Position numbers and translations under genes: made by a program. Of a stretch of 23,543 nt of DNA, positions 6,812-14,869 are shown one piece after another. The notes beneath the pieces were generated by a model. It saw only the letters and a list, made by a program, of their open reading frames with translations, had not been told where the DNA came from and ran no database searches. Source of the stretch: an uncultured Dorea sp. (lineage in GTDB: Bacteria; Bacillota; Clostridia; Lachnospirales; Lachnospiraceae); contig CAJTUQ010000019.1 of assembly GCA_910579335.1 (NCBI GenBank), positions 1 to 23,543 of the forward strand, in the 5' to 3' direction. The stretch's first letter is position 1. The number at the start of each line of letters is the position of its first letter.

Positions 6812-8881
6812 TTGAACGAAATCATGAAAAAAAAGCAGAAGGAACAGGTGCGCCTGAAAGGACAGCTAAAACTGTATATGCAGTTTCCTATGATTATGGT
6901 GATTTTGCTGATTGCGGTGAATATATGGGTATTCAGTATTGACCGGCGGGCCGGAATGGTGATGTTTATTTTCGTGGTCATCTATATCGGTATGCTTGTT
7001 TTTTTGTATCTGTATGGCCGGGCCGGGATTTTAAAAGATTTGGTGGAGTTTGCGGCACAGTATGGAATCGTACAGAACACGCTTCTTAAAGAATTGGCGC
7101 TCCCCTATGCGATTCTTTTGGAAAATGGAAAGGTCGTCTGGCTGAATGAACAGTTTGAACAGATTTTAGGAAAAAGAGTGGGGGACGTCTATATCAGCAA
7201 GCTTGTTCCTGAGCTTAATTCCAGTATTTTCCCGAAAGAAGAGAATGACATCGTAGAGATGGATGTCTATTATGAAGATAAAGAGTATAAGGCGGAGCTC
7301 AGGAAAGTATCGGTAGAAGGATTTAATGAGACTGAGTGCCTTATGGAACTTCCGGGCGGGCGGGAATATTTTATTGCCGTCTACCTTCAGGACGTAACGG
7401 AATTAAACCGATATATCCGTGCCAGCGAGGAGCAGAAGCTTGTTGCGGGGCTTATTTATATTGATAATTATGACGAGGTGATTGACAGCGTGGAGGAAGT
7501 GCGGCAGTCTCTTTTGATTGCGCTCGTCGACCGCAAGATAAATCAGTATATTTCAAAGGTTAACGGAATTGTCCGAAAGATGGAAAATGACAAGTATTTT
7601 ATTGCCGTGCAGAAGATAGGATTTAAAGAATTAGAGAATGATAAGTTCTCTCTTTTGGAGGATGTTAAGTCTATCAATATTGGAAACGGCATACCGGCCA
7701 CACTAAGCATCGGCCTGGGACTTGGCGGCAATGCATATGCGCAGAGCTATAATTATGCCCGCGTTGCGATAGACCTTGCACTTGCAAGAGGGGGCGACCA
7801 GGCGGTGATTAAAGATTGCGGAGGCATTACGTACTATGGCGGCAAGCGCGAACAGACTGCGAAGAACACCCGTGTAAAAGCGAGGGTTAAAGCGGAAGCT
7901 CTCAGGGAGTTTATGACTGTGAAGGATGAGATTTTCGTTATGGGCCATAAGCTTACGGACGTGGACGCTTTGGGGGCGGCTATCGGTGTTTACCGGGCGG
8001 CGAAAACGCTGGAAAAGAAAGTCCACATTGTAATCAACGAGGTGTCCGCATCGCTCAGGCCGTTATACAGTTCCTATGAAAATAATCCGGACTATCCGGA
8101 GGATTTATTTCTGACGTCAGAAGAAGCGCTGGAAATGGCGAGTGAGAGCTCGATGGTTATAGTGGTGGACACAAACCGCCCTATGATGACAGAGTGCGAA
8201 GGGCTTTTGAAGATTAGCAAGACGGTGGTCGTCCTTGACCATCACAGGCAGAGTGCGGATAATATTGAAAATGCCGTCTTATCCTATATTGAGCCGTATG
8301 CGTCTTCGTCATGTGAGATGATATCGGAGGTCTTACAGTATATTGTTGATGATATTAAGATTCCGAAGCTTGAGGCGAGCAGTCTCTATGCAGGTATTAT
8401 GATTGATACGAATAACTTTGCATACCGGACCGGGGTACGCACTTTTGAGGCGGCGGCATTTTTAAGAAGATGCGGCGCAGATATCATGCTTGTAAAGAAG
8501 ATGTTCCGCGACGATATGGAATCTTATCAAGTGAAAGCTGCTATCATCAGCAGTGCGGAAGTGTTCTGCGAGAAATTTGCGATTGCGAAGAATCTTTGTT
8601 CGGATGTGGAGAGCCCTACGATTCTGGGAGCTCAGGCGGCCAATGAGCTGCTGGAAATTAACGAGATAAAAGCATCCTTTGTGCTTACTGTCTATAATGG
8701 CAGAATTTATGTCAGCGCCCGCTCCATCGATGAGGCGAATGTGCAGGTCATTATGGAGAAGTTAGGCGGAGGCGGACATATTAACGCTGCCGGCGCACAG
8801 TTTGAGCATACGGACATGGATGCGGCGGTGGAAGCCGTTAAGAGAGTGATAAAAAACATGCTGGAGAAAGGGGATATATAG
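6812..8881 (+). CDS. gdpP: Cyclic-di-AMP phosphodiesterase GdpP (YybT family)
   Basis: This membrane enzyme hydrolyses cyclic-di-AMP to linear pApA, lowering the messenger that controls potassium and osmolyte balance and wall stress. The 689 residues show the family order: two N-terminal membrane helices (about 24-43 and 48-69), a PAS-like sensor region (LPYAILLENGKVVWLNEQF), a degenerate GGDEF-type domain, then the DHH domain with His379, Asp383 and Asp385 (GHKLTDVDALG) and Asp476-His477-His478 (VLDHHRQ), and the DHHA1 domain with GGGGH at 652-656. The TTG at 6812 lies 5 nt after AAGGA; an ATG at 6824 is a shorter alternative with weaker spacing. The stop abuts rplI, and this order (gdpP, rplI, dnaB) is conserved in Firmicutes. 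Confidence 0.95.
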   Translation: MNEIMKKKQKEQVRLKGQLKLYMQFPMIMVILLIAVNIWVFSIDRRAGMVMFIFVVIYIGMLVFLYLYGRAGILKDLVEFAAQYGIVQNTLLKELALPYAILLENGKVVWLNEQFEQILGKRVGDVYISKLVPELNSSIFPKEENDIVEMDVYYEDKEYKAELRKVSVEGFNETECLMELPGGREYFIAVYLQDVTELNRYIRASEEQKLVAGLIYIDNYDEVIDSVEEVRQSLLIALVDRKINQYISKVNGIVRKMENDKYFIAVQKIGFKELENDKFSLLEDVKSINIGNGIPATLSIGLGLGGNAYAQSYNYARVAIDLALARGGDQAVIKDCGGITYYGGKREQTAKNTRVKARVKAEALREFMTVKDEIFVMGHKLTDVDALGAAIGVYRAAKTLEKKVHIVINEVSASLRPLYSSYENNPDYPEDLFLTSEEALEMASESSMVIVVDTNRPMMTECEGLLKISKTVVVLDHHRQSADNIENAVLSYIEPYASSSCEMISEVLQYIVDDIKIPKLEASSLYAGIMIDTNNFAYRTGVRTFEAAAFLRRCGADIMLVKKMFRDDMESYQVKAAIISSAEVFCEKFAIAKNLCSDVESPTILGAQAANELLEINEIKASFVLTVYNGRIYVSARSIDEANVQVIMEKLGGGGHINAAGAQFEHTDMDAAVEAVKRVIKNMLEKGDI

Positions 8882-9331
8882 ATGAAGGTGATTTTAAACG
8901 AAGATGTGAAATCTCTTGGGAAAAAAGGTGAAATTGTAGAGGTGAGCGACGGCTATGCCAGAAATTTCATTTTAAAGAGAAATAAAGGGGTTGAGGCAAA
9001 TGCAAAAAACCTCAATGATTTAAAGCTTAAGAAGGCGAATGACGATAAGCTTGCCCAGGAGCAGTACGAAGCGGCCAAAGAACTCGGCGCTAAAATTGAG
9101 AGCGGGAAGATAGAGGTGTCCATTAAGACCGGAGAGGGTGGAAGGGCCTTTGGTTCCATATCCTCTAAAGAGATTGCGACAGAGGTGAAGTCGCAGATGG
9201 ATTTAGAGTTAGATAAGAAAAAAATCGTTTTAAAAGAGACGATTAAAAGCCTCGGAACCTTTAAGGTGCCGGTGAAACTTCATCCGAAGGTAACGGTAGA
9301 GCTTACGGTACATGTAACGGAAGAAGCGTAG
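8882..9331 (+). CDS. rplI: 50S ribosomal protein L9
   Basis: This component of the large ribosomal subunit binds 23S rRNA near the L1 stalk. The 149 residues start with MKVILNEDVKSLGKKG and continue with VSDGYARNFIL, the hallmark N-terminal domain of L9. The lysine-rich connecting helix and a C-terminal domain (KTGEGGRAFGSISSKEIA) follow. Length is normal for the family. The ATG immediately follows the gdpP stop, with AAAGGGG upstream, so the pair is probably translationally coupled; dnaB follows after 12 bp. Confidence 0.98.
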   Translation: MKVILNEDVKSLGKKGEIVEVSDGYARNFILKRNKGVEANAKNLNDLKLKKANDDKLAQEQYEAAKELGAKIESGKIEVSIKTGEGGRAFGSISSKEIATEVKSQMDLELDKKKIVLKETIKSLGTFKVPVKLHPKVTVELTVHVTEEA

Positions 9332-9343
9332 GAGGAATAACGG

Positions 9344-10684
9344 ATGGAAGAGGCGCTCATTAAAAGAGTTATGCCCCACAGCATAGAGGCTGAACAATCT
9401 GTTATCGGCGCCATGCTGATGGATAGGGATGCGATACTTTCCGCATCAGAAATTATCAGCGGACAGGATTTTTACCAGAGCGCATACGGCGTTGTTTTTG
9501 ACGCGGTTGTTGAGATGTTTAACGAGGGCAGGCCTGTAGACCTAATCACGCTCAAAGAGCGCCTGAAAGAAAAGGATGTCCCGCCGGAGATTGCCAGCTT
9601 GGAATTTATGCGGGAACTTCTCAATATTACGTCTACTTCGGCAAACGTCAGGTATTATGCAGAAATTGTTTCAGACAAAGCTATGATGCGCAGGCTGATT
9701 AAGCTGAATGAGGAGATAGCGAACATCTGTTATGCAGGAAAGGAACCGCTTCCGGAAATATTGGAGACAACGGAAAAATCCGTGTTCGAGCTATTGAGCA
9801 GACGCAGCGGCGGAGATTATGTCCCGATTAAAGAAATTGTTTTGAACGCTCTGGGCAGGATTGAAAAAGCAGCGAAGAACAAAGGGGTCGTTACGGGCAT
9901 TCCTACGGGTTTTATCGACTTGGACTATAAGCTGTCGGGCCTTCAGCCTTCCGACTTGATACTGATTGCTGCAAGGCCGTCTATGGGCAAGACGGCTTTT
10001 GTTTTAAATATTGCACAGTATGTGGCGTTTAAGAAGGAAAAAGGGGTTGCCATATTCAGCCTTGAGATGTCAAAGGAACAGCTGGTAAACCGTTTATTTG
10101 CACTTGAGTCACAGGTGGATTCGCAGGCGCTTCGAACAGGAAATCTTAAGGATTCCGACTGGGAGAAGTTGATTGAGGGGGCCGGCATTATCGGTAAATC
10201 CAACCTGATTATAGATGATACGCCCGGAATTTCTGTGTCCGAGCTGCGCTCAAAGTGCCGGAAATATAAGCTGGAGCAGGACGTACAGCTGATTATTATT
10301 GATTACCTGCAGTTGATGTCCGCAAGTGCGGGCGGACGTTCTGAATCCAGGCAGCAGGAAATATCCGATATATCCCGCTCGCTGAAAGCCCTTGCAAGAG
10401 AGCTGAATGTTCCGGTCGTGGCGCTTTCGCAGCTGAGCCGCGCGGTTGAGAGCCGGCCGGACAAGCATCCGATGCTTTCGGATTTGCGTGAATCAGGGGC
10501 GATTGAGCAGGATGCAGACGTGGTGATGTTTATTTACCGGGATGAATACTATAACAGGGATAGCGATAAGAAGAAGCAGGCGGAAATCATGATTGCAAAG
10601 CAAAGAAACGGCCCCGTAGGGACCGTTGATTTGGCATGGCTTGCAGATTACACGAAATTTGCAAATCTAAGCCGGCAGGAATAA
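9344..10684 (+). CDS. dnaB: Replicative DNA helicase DnaB
   Basis: This hexameric 5'-3' helicase unwinds the replication fork and interacts with primase. The 446 residues contain the N-terminal helical domain starting PHSIEAEQSVIGAML, the Walker A loop ARPSMGKT (210-217), Walker B-type IIIDYLQLM, the SQLSRAVE motif and the SDLRESGAIEQDADVV segment typical of DnaB. No intein or insertion is seen. The Shine-Dalgarno overlaps the rplI stop (TAGGAGG). The last 18 bp overlap the 3' end of a converging gene on the minus strand, and no clear terminator follows. Confidence 0.98.
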   Translation: MEEALIKRVMPHSIEAEQSVIGAMLMDRDAILSASEIISGQDFYQSAYGVVFDAVVEMFNEGRPVDLITLKERLKEKDVPPEIASLEFMRELLNITSTSANVRYYAEIVSDKAMMRRLIKLNEEIANICYAGKEPLPEILETTEKSVFELLSRRSGGDYVPIKEIVLNALGRIEKAAKNKGVVTGIPTGFIDLDYKLSGLQPSDLILIAARPSMGKTAFVLNIAQYVAFKKEKGVAIFSLEMSKEQLVNRLFALESQVDSQALRTGNLKDSDWEKLIEGAGIIGKSNLIIDDTPGISVSELRSKCRKYKLEQDVQLIIIDYLQLMSASAGGRSESRQQEISDISRSLKALARELNVPVVALSQLSRAVESRPDKHPMLSDLRESGAIEQDADVVMFIYRDEYYNRDSDKKKQAEIMIAKQRNGPVGTVDLAWLADYTKFANLSRQE

Positions 10685-11023
10685 TTTTTTAAGTAATGAT
10701 GCTGGTCCGCTCTCAGAGGCAGATTTCCGGAAGGATTGCTGCTGCCTGATGAGCTGGTCCAGCTTTTTAAATTCTTCTTCCTCCTGACGTTCCTTTGCGT
10801 CCAGCAGAAAGGACATTTCTTCACTTATCATCTGCAACAGTACCTCGTTGTTATTCTGCAGCATCCGTTTAAAGTGAAGCTGATTGCGCGTGCGTTTCAG
10901 GTCTGGAATCAGTGCTTTTAATTCGGCAAATGGAATCCCCTGTTCATAGAGTTCTTTAATACATTCAAACAGCCGGGCGTCATCCTTTGTTTCTCGTTTT
11001 AGTTGTTCTAATGCTTTGTTCAT
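10667..11023 (-). CDS. Hypothetical helical charged protein, 118 residues
   Basis: I do not recognise this family. The predicted protein is small, cytoplasmic (no signal or membrane segment) and rich in Glu, Lys, Arg and Gln. Long helical, coiled-coil-prone stretches are visible, such as LLDAKERQEEEEFKKLDQLI, with one Cys (LFECIKEL). GGGGGA lies about 10 nt before the ATG. An extended -10 (TGTTATGAT, minus strand, 11081-11073) lies about 50 bp upstream. The gene converges on dnaB and their last 18 bp overlap. Coding is supported by the ribosome binding site, the promoter and the lack of a competing gene, while function is unknown. It might be a structural or adaptor protein, but nothing in the sequence says so. 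Confidence 0.75.
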   Translation of the reverse strand: MNKALEQLKRETKDDARLFECIKELYEQGIPFAELKALIPDLKRTRNQLHFKRMLQNNNEVLLQMISEEMSFLLDAKERQEEEEFKKLDQLIRQQQSFRKSASESGPASLLKKLFLPA

Positions 11024-11072
11024 AGCTGGAAATTCCCCCTTATTGTGATTGCTTGTCCGTTATGGCGAACCT

Positions 11073-11105
11073 ATCATAACATGTCCGCAATGAAAAAAAG
11101 GTCAA
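11073..11105 (-). promoter_or_regulatory. Promoter candidate for the 118-residue hypothetical gene
   Basis: On the minus strand an extended -10, TGTTATGAT (11081-11073), is preceded by TTGACC (11105-11100) at a too-long spacing of 21 bp. The extended -10 may compensate. Confidence 0.45.
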
Positions 11106-11123
11106 AACAAGTCGGGAGGAAAT

Positions 11124-11166
11124 AAAAAACATTGCCTAAAACTTCGGGAGTCAGACAATGCTTTTT
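11124..11166 (-). terminator. Terminator of the ferredoxin gene (probably bidirectional)
   Basis: An imperfect stem (CATTGCCTAA 11130-11139 paired with TCAGACAATG 11151-11160, with G-U pairs on the minus strand) is followed on the minus strand by TTTTTTA and on the plus strand by CTTTTTA. It lies 30 bp after the ferredoxin stop and separates it from the next minus-strand gene. Confidence 0.8.
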
Positions 11167-11189
11167 ATGTACGTATTCGATTGAATTTC

Positions 11190-11360
11190 TTATGCCTCTT
11201 CGATAGCTCCTGTCGGGCACTGAGCTGCACATGTGCCGCAATCAACACACTCGTCGGCGTTGATTTCATATTTTCCGTCGCCTTCTACGATAGCGCCGAT
11301 TGGACAAGCGCCGGCGCAAGCACCACAAGCTACACATCCATCGTTAATTTTGAATGCCAT
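11190..11360 (-). CDS. 2[4Fe-4S] ferredoxin, clostridial type
   Basis: This small electron carrier (56 residues) has two cluster motifs: CVACGACAGACP and CVDCGTCAAQCP. Each gives CxxCxxC...CP, and the second half is a clear duplicate of the first, as in clostridial ferredoxins of about 55 residues. It is expected to carry low-potential electrons between pyruvate:ferredoxin oxidoreductase, hydrogenase, Rnf or similar anaerobic enzymes. The start is firm: AAGGAGGT lies 8 nt before the ATG. It has its own promoter and terminator, so it is probably monocistronic. It also contains the PxGAI segments that follow each cluster in this family. Confidence 0.97.
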   Translation of the reverse strand: MAFKINDGCVACGACAGACPIGAIVEGDGKYEINADECVDCGTCAAQCPTGAIEEA

Positions 11361-11412
11361 AGGTATGTACCTCCTTTATAATGATGTTAGACATAAAATT
11401 CTGCCTGTGTAT

Positions 11413-11441
11413 ATCATAATACAAAAACATAAAATATACAA
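11413..11441 (-). promoter_or_regulatory. Promoter of the ferredoxin gene
   Basis: On the minus strand TTGTAT (11441-11436), a 17-bp spacer and TATGAT (11418-11413) precede the ferredoxin start by about 52 bp. The -35 is weak, the spacing ideal. Confidence 0.5.
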
Positions 11442-11560
11442 GAAAAAATTGTTGTGCATAGTTTCCATAAAAATTAAGAAAATTTTCAACATTTTTTCAC
11501 GAAAGTGGTGTATCATGTTTGATGGTTGATTTAGAAAACAGGTAAGATGGGAGAATGATT

Positions 11561-12781
11561 ATGAAAATGAGAAAAAGTGCAGCAACCGCAGCACTATGTC
11601 TTGCGCTGATTCTCGGAGCATGTTCTTTAGGAAGTGCCGGGGAGGGAAAACAGCCGGAAAGCAGTCCGGCAGAGCCGGCGCAGCCGGAGAACGAGAAAAA
11701 GGAGAAGAAAAAGGCATATCAGGCAAAGCTGGATGTAATCAATCCGTCCGCTTACAGCAATGCAGACGGGCTTTCGCTGGAAAAAGGCGCATATATATCG
11801 GTAATCGGCAAAGCGGATGGAAAGCCCTTTTGGAATGAAGTAAAAAAGGGCGCGGAACAGGCAGCTAAAGATATTAATAAAACTTTGGGCTATGAGGGCG
11901 CAGATAAGGTGAAGGTGACTTATAATGGGCCGTCTGAAGCCGAAAATGTGGATGAACAGGTGAATATACTGGATGAAGAGCTGGCCAGGTATCCGGTAGC
12001 CGTAGCGATTGCCATAGCGGATGAACAGGCCTGCGAGGTGCAGTTCGATTTGGCGGCGGAGAATAATATCCCGGTCGTGGCATTTGATTCGGGAAGTGAT
12101 TACAAGGGATTGGTGGCTATGGTGTCCACAGATAATGAAGAAGCTGCAAAAGAGGCGGCCCGGCATATGGCGGAGGCTGTCGGAGAAGAAGGGGAAATCC
12201 TGATTTTTTCGCATGATTCCAAGTCGAAGACTGCAATAGTAAGAGAGCAGGTGTTTGTTGAGACGATACAAAATGAATATCCCGGCATGGCGGCCGTTTG
12301 CATCTGCCGCCTGGATGAGATGAGGGCTGTGATAGCTGATGAAGTAAATAAAGGAGTCTACAGATTGGACGGTGAGGAGCCGCCCCTTACGGAGCTTTCG
12401 GAGGAAGAGAGAATCGGTGAGGAGGATGTGACCAGGGAAAATGTTATAGACTATGTTTTGAAAAAGCATCCGAATGTGAAAGGGTGCTACGGTACCAACG
12501 GGGAGACGGTTATTTCGATTGTAGAAGGGCTTGAGCGTTTGGGTATTGAGGAAGTATCCGTGTCGGGCTTTGATGCGGACGAGGAGGAAATAGCGGCTGT
12601 GAGGGAAGGAAAAATTTTAGGGGTCATGGTTCAGAATCCTTTCGGTATGGGGTACGCATCGGTAATAGCTGCATCCAGGGCAGCACTGGGGCTGGCGAAC
12701 GAGGCGGATATAGATACCGGATATGTCTGGATGACAAAAGATAATATAGAAGACGATGAAGTGAGTGAAATGCTCTACTAA
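11561..12781 (+). CDS. Orphan sugar-binding lipoprotein (Peripla_BP_4, ribose-binding type)
   Basis: The 406-residue protein has a lipoprotein signal with lipobox LGAC (Cys21), a Glu/Pro/Lys-rich linker, then a periplasmic-binding fold of the ribose/autoinducer type. Visible elements are ISVIGKADGKPFWNEVKKGA, the interior VVAFDSGSDYKGLVAMVSTDN hinge-region stretch, and late GCYGTNGETVISIVEGLERL and VSGFDADEEEIAAVREGKI. No permease or ATPase gene lies beside it, so it either serves a transporter elsewhere or acts as a sugar sensor, for example for a sensor kinase or chemoreceptor. Of three close ATGs (11555, 11561, 11567), 11561 has the best spacing (7 nt) from GGGAG. An acidic insert (DGEEPPLTELSEEERIGEED) in the second lobe is unusual. 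The ligand is not predictable. Confidence 0.88.
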   Translation: MKMRKSAATAALCLALILGACSLGSAGEGKQPESSPAEPAQPENEKKEKKKAYQAKLDVINPSAYSNADGLSLEKGAYISVIGKADGKPFWNEVKKGAEQAAKDINKTLGYEGADKVKVTYNGPSEAENVDEQVNILDEELARYPVAVAIAIADEQACEVQFDLAAENNIPVVAFDSGSDYKGLVAMVSTDNEEAAKEAARHMAEAVGEEGEILIFSHDSKSKTAIVREQVFVETIQNEYPGMAAVCICRLDEMRAVIADEVNKGVYRLDGEEPPLTELSEEERIGEEDVTRENVIDYVLKKHPNVKGCYGTNGETVISIVEGLERLGIEEVSVSGFDADEEEIAAVREGKILGVMVQNPFGMGYASVIAASRAALGLANEADIDTGYVWMTKDNIEDDEVSEMLY

Positions 12782-12790
12782 TGTTATAAT
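12782..12790 (+). promoter_or_regulatory. Extended -10 candidate before the HD-domain gene
   Basis: TGTTATAAT (12782-12790) directly follows the stop of the binding-protein gene and lies about 36 bp before the HD-domain start. No good -35 is seen, so it is a candidate for an internal promoter driving the HD gene and glf. Confidence 0.4.
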
Positions 12791-12825
12791 TGCAGAAATG
12801 ATAAAATTACAGGAGGATATACGAT

Positions 12826-13389
12826 ATGAATAGAGAACAGGCGCACCAGATTTTGATGAAATATATGAAGGGGGAGAACTATATTACCCATTCTTATGCA
12901 GTAGAGGCGATTATGAGGGGGCTTGCGAAGCGGCTTGCACCGGATGACGTGGAGTACTGGGGAATCGTAGGGCTTCTCCATGACCTTGATGAGGAGCAGT
13001 GCGACTGGCAGCATGATATGAGTGTTCATGGCCCGTCATCTGTTGAAATACTGAAAAAGGAAGGAATTGAAGATAAGACATTGTTTGACGCAATCTGTGC
13101 GCACAATCCGAAGAGCGGATTAAAGGCTAAGACGACGCTGCAGTATGCAATACTGGCGGCAGACCCGATGAGCGGTTTTGTAAAAGCGGTCGCGCAGATT
13201 TATCCGGATAAAAAGGTTGCCAGCGTAAAGCATAAATCCGTGATGAAGCGGTTTAATGAGCTGCGCTTCGCAAAGGGGGCAAACAGGGATTATATGGAGG
13301 CGATAGAGTTTACGGGACTGAGTCTTGATGATTTGATTGACGTGGCGCTGGAAGAGATGACGGCAATCGCGGACAAGCTTGGATTGTAG
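12826..13389 (+). CDS. HD-domain metal-dependent phosphohydrolase
   Basis: This soluble protein of 187 residues has an HD superfamily signature: His22 (ITHSYAVEAI), His52-Asp53 (GLLHDLDEE), then further conserved-looking His and Asp positions (CAHNPKSG, ILAADPMSG). HD proteins usually hydrolyse phosphate esters of nucleotides or signalling nucleotides. It resembles the short stand-alone HDIG-type proteins common in Clostridia whose substrate is not established. AGGAGG lies about 9 nt before the ATG. glf follows after 10 bp, so they are probably co-transcribed, though a functional link is not evident. Confidence 0.87.
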   Translation: MNREQAHQILMKYMKGENYITHSYAVEAIMRGLAKRLAPDDVEYWGIVGLLHDLDEEQCDWQHDMSVHGPSSVEILKKEGIEDKTLFDAICAHNPKSGLKAKTTLQYAILAADPMSGFVKAVAQIYPDKKVASVKHKSVMKRFNELRFAKGANRDYMEAIEFTGLSLDDLIDVALEEMTAIADKLGL

Positions 13390-13399
13390 AGGGGAAATT

Positions 13400-14500
13400 A
13401 TGAAGTATGATTATTTGATAGTCGGGGCGGGACTTTACGGCGCGGTGTTTGCCCATGAAGCAAAAAAGGCGGGAAAGAAGGCTTTGGTCATAGACCGCAG
13501 AAACCATATTGCGGGAAATGTATACACGGAGGAGATAGAGGGTATCAATGTCCACAAGTACGGTGCGCATATTTTTCACACAAATAATAAGGAAGTGTGG
13601 AAGTATGTAAATCAATTCGCGGAATTTAACCGGTTCACGAACTCTCCTATAGCAAATTACAAGGGAGAGCTTTATTCCCTTCCGTTTAATATGTATACTT
13701 TCAACAAAATGTGGGGCGTGGTAACGCCGGAGGAAGCTGCGGCTAAAATCGAAGAGCAGAGGATGGCCGCAGGAATCACTGAGCCGAAGAATTTAGAAGA
13801 GCAGGCAATCAGCCTTGTGGGAACGGATATCTATGAAAAATTAGTGAAAGGATATACCGAGAAACAGTGGGGGCGTCCCTGCAGCGAGCTTCCTGCATTT
13901 ATTATCAGGCGGCTTCCCGTGCGCCTGACATTTGACAACAATTATTTTAATGCGCTTTATCAGGGAATACCCCAAGGCGGCTATACGAAGATGGCGGCCA
14001 ATATGCTGGAAGGAACGGAGGTTCGCTGCGGCGTGGACTATCTGAAGCAGAAAAGAGAGCTTGACGCACTGGCGGAACGGGTCGTGTATACCGGAGCTAT
14101 TGATGCATACTTCGGATATAAACTGGGGGTGCTTGAGTACCGCTCGGTCAGATTTGAGACGGAGGTTCTTGATAAGCCGAATTTTCAAGGGAATGCGGCA
14201 GTGAATTACACAGATGCACAGATACCGTGGACGCGGATTATTGAGCATAAGTGGTTCGAATCCGGCACGCAGCCGAAAACGGTAATCAGCAGGGAGTACA
14301 GTTCGGAATGGAAGCGGGGGGATGAACCGTACTATCCGGTCAATGATGAGAAAAATACAAAATTGTATGAAAAGTATAAAGAATTGTCAGAATCCGAAGA
14401 AAGGGTTATCTTCGGCGGGCGGCTTGGAGAGTATAGGTATTATGACATGGATGCAGTGATTGCATCGGCTCTTGACAAGTGTAAAGCCGAGCTGGGATAA
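13400..14500 (+). CDS. glf: UDP-galactopyranose mutase
   Basis: This flavoenzyme converts UDP-galactopyranose to UDP-galactofuranose, the donor for galactofuranose in cell-surface polysaccharides. The N-terminus has the FAD-binding motif YLIVGAGLYGAVFAHEA followed by VIDRRNHIAGNVYT, then YGAHIFHTN and PIANYKGELYSLPFNM, all characteristic of bacterial Glf. Length is 366 residues, typical. The frame is open from a TTG at 13379, but AGAGGGG at 13388-13394 is 5 nt before the ATG at 13400, which is chosen. UDP-galactose could come from the GalE encoded at 5595. No glycosyltransferases are adjacent, so the polymer it serves is encoded elsewhere. Confidence 0.96.
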   Translation: MKYDYLIVGAGLYGAVFAHEAKKAGKKALVIDRRNHIAGNVYTEEIEGINVHKYGAHIFHTNNKEVWKYVNQFAEFNRFTNSPIANYKGELYSLPFNMYTFNKMWGVVTPEEAAAKIEEQRMAAGITEPKNLEEQAISLVGTDIYEKLVKGYTEKQWGRPCSELPAFIIRRLPVRLTFDNNYFNALYQGIPQGGYTKMAANMLEGTEVRCGVDYLKQKRELDALAERVVYTGAIDAYFGYKLGVLEYRSVRFETEVLDKPNFQGNAAVNYTDAQIPWTRIIEHKWFESGTQPKTVISREYSSEWKRGDEPYYPVNDEKNTKLYEKYKELSESEERVIFGGRLGEYRYYDMDAVIASALDKCKAELG

Positions 14501-14869
14501 TAGGGTGTAAATAGCTGGCAAATTTGGTAAAATTAGTTGAAATCCTTCGCTGCATATGGTACGCTATAAACAATTGCTTAATATTATAATAACAGACATG
14601 GTATTAACATTATTTTCTTTCACGGCATCAATGCACAAACGTTGTTCTTTGAAATAAAACATGTAAAGGCAGACCTGTTTCGGGATTTAAGTGCAATTTG
14701 CAGCGCAGAAACTAAGACGGACATGATTTATAGGAGCGTGTTTTATTCAGGGACTGTTTCAGGGCAGTGATTGAAAAGGCGGGCTCTTTTTTGTGCGCAT
14801 TTTGCCGGATTTAAATAAGCGGTATCTGTCTGGAATCAAAAATATTGGAGTATTTGGAGGAATATAAAA
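14501..14869 (+). other. 369-bp spacer between glf and the hemerythrin/receiver gene
   Basis: I see no credible gene here. A TATAAT (14585-14590) and TTGAAA (14537-14542) are present but not well spaced to each other. A near-perfect 12-nt tandem repeat (TTCAGGGACTGT / TTCAGGGCAGTG) lies at 14747-14770. A T6 run at 14787-14792 follows a weak 5-bp hairpin. The Shine-Dalgarno TTGGAGG is at 14854-14860. It could be a long leader for the downstream gene, but I match no known riboswitch. Confidence 0.4.

Noticed and set aside
11181..11381. Plus-strand open frame over the ferredoxin
   Set aside because: Antisense to the clear 2[4Fe-4S] ferredoxin with firm CxxC motifs and ribosome binding site.
11627..12469. 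280-residue open frame on the minus strand
   Set aside because: It lies fully inside the binding-lipoprotein gene, lacks a ribosome binding site and has a composition typical of an antisense shadow.
14598..14657. 19-residue ORF in the glf-hemerythrin spacer
   Set aside because: No ribosome binding site and no recognisable content; expected by chance.
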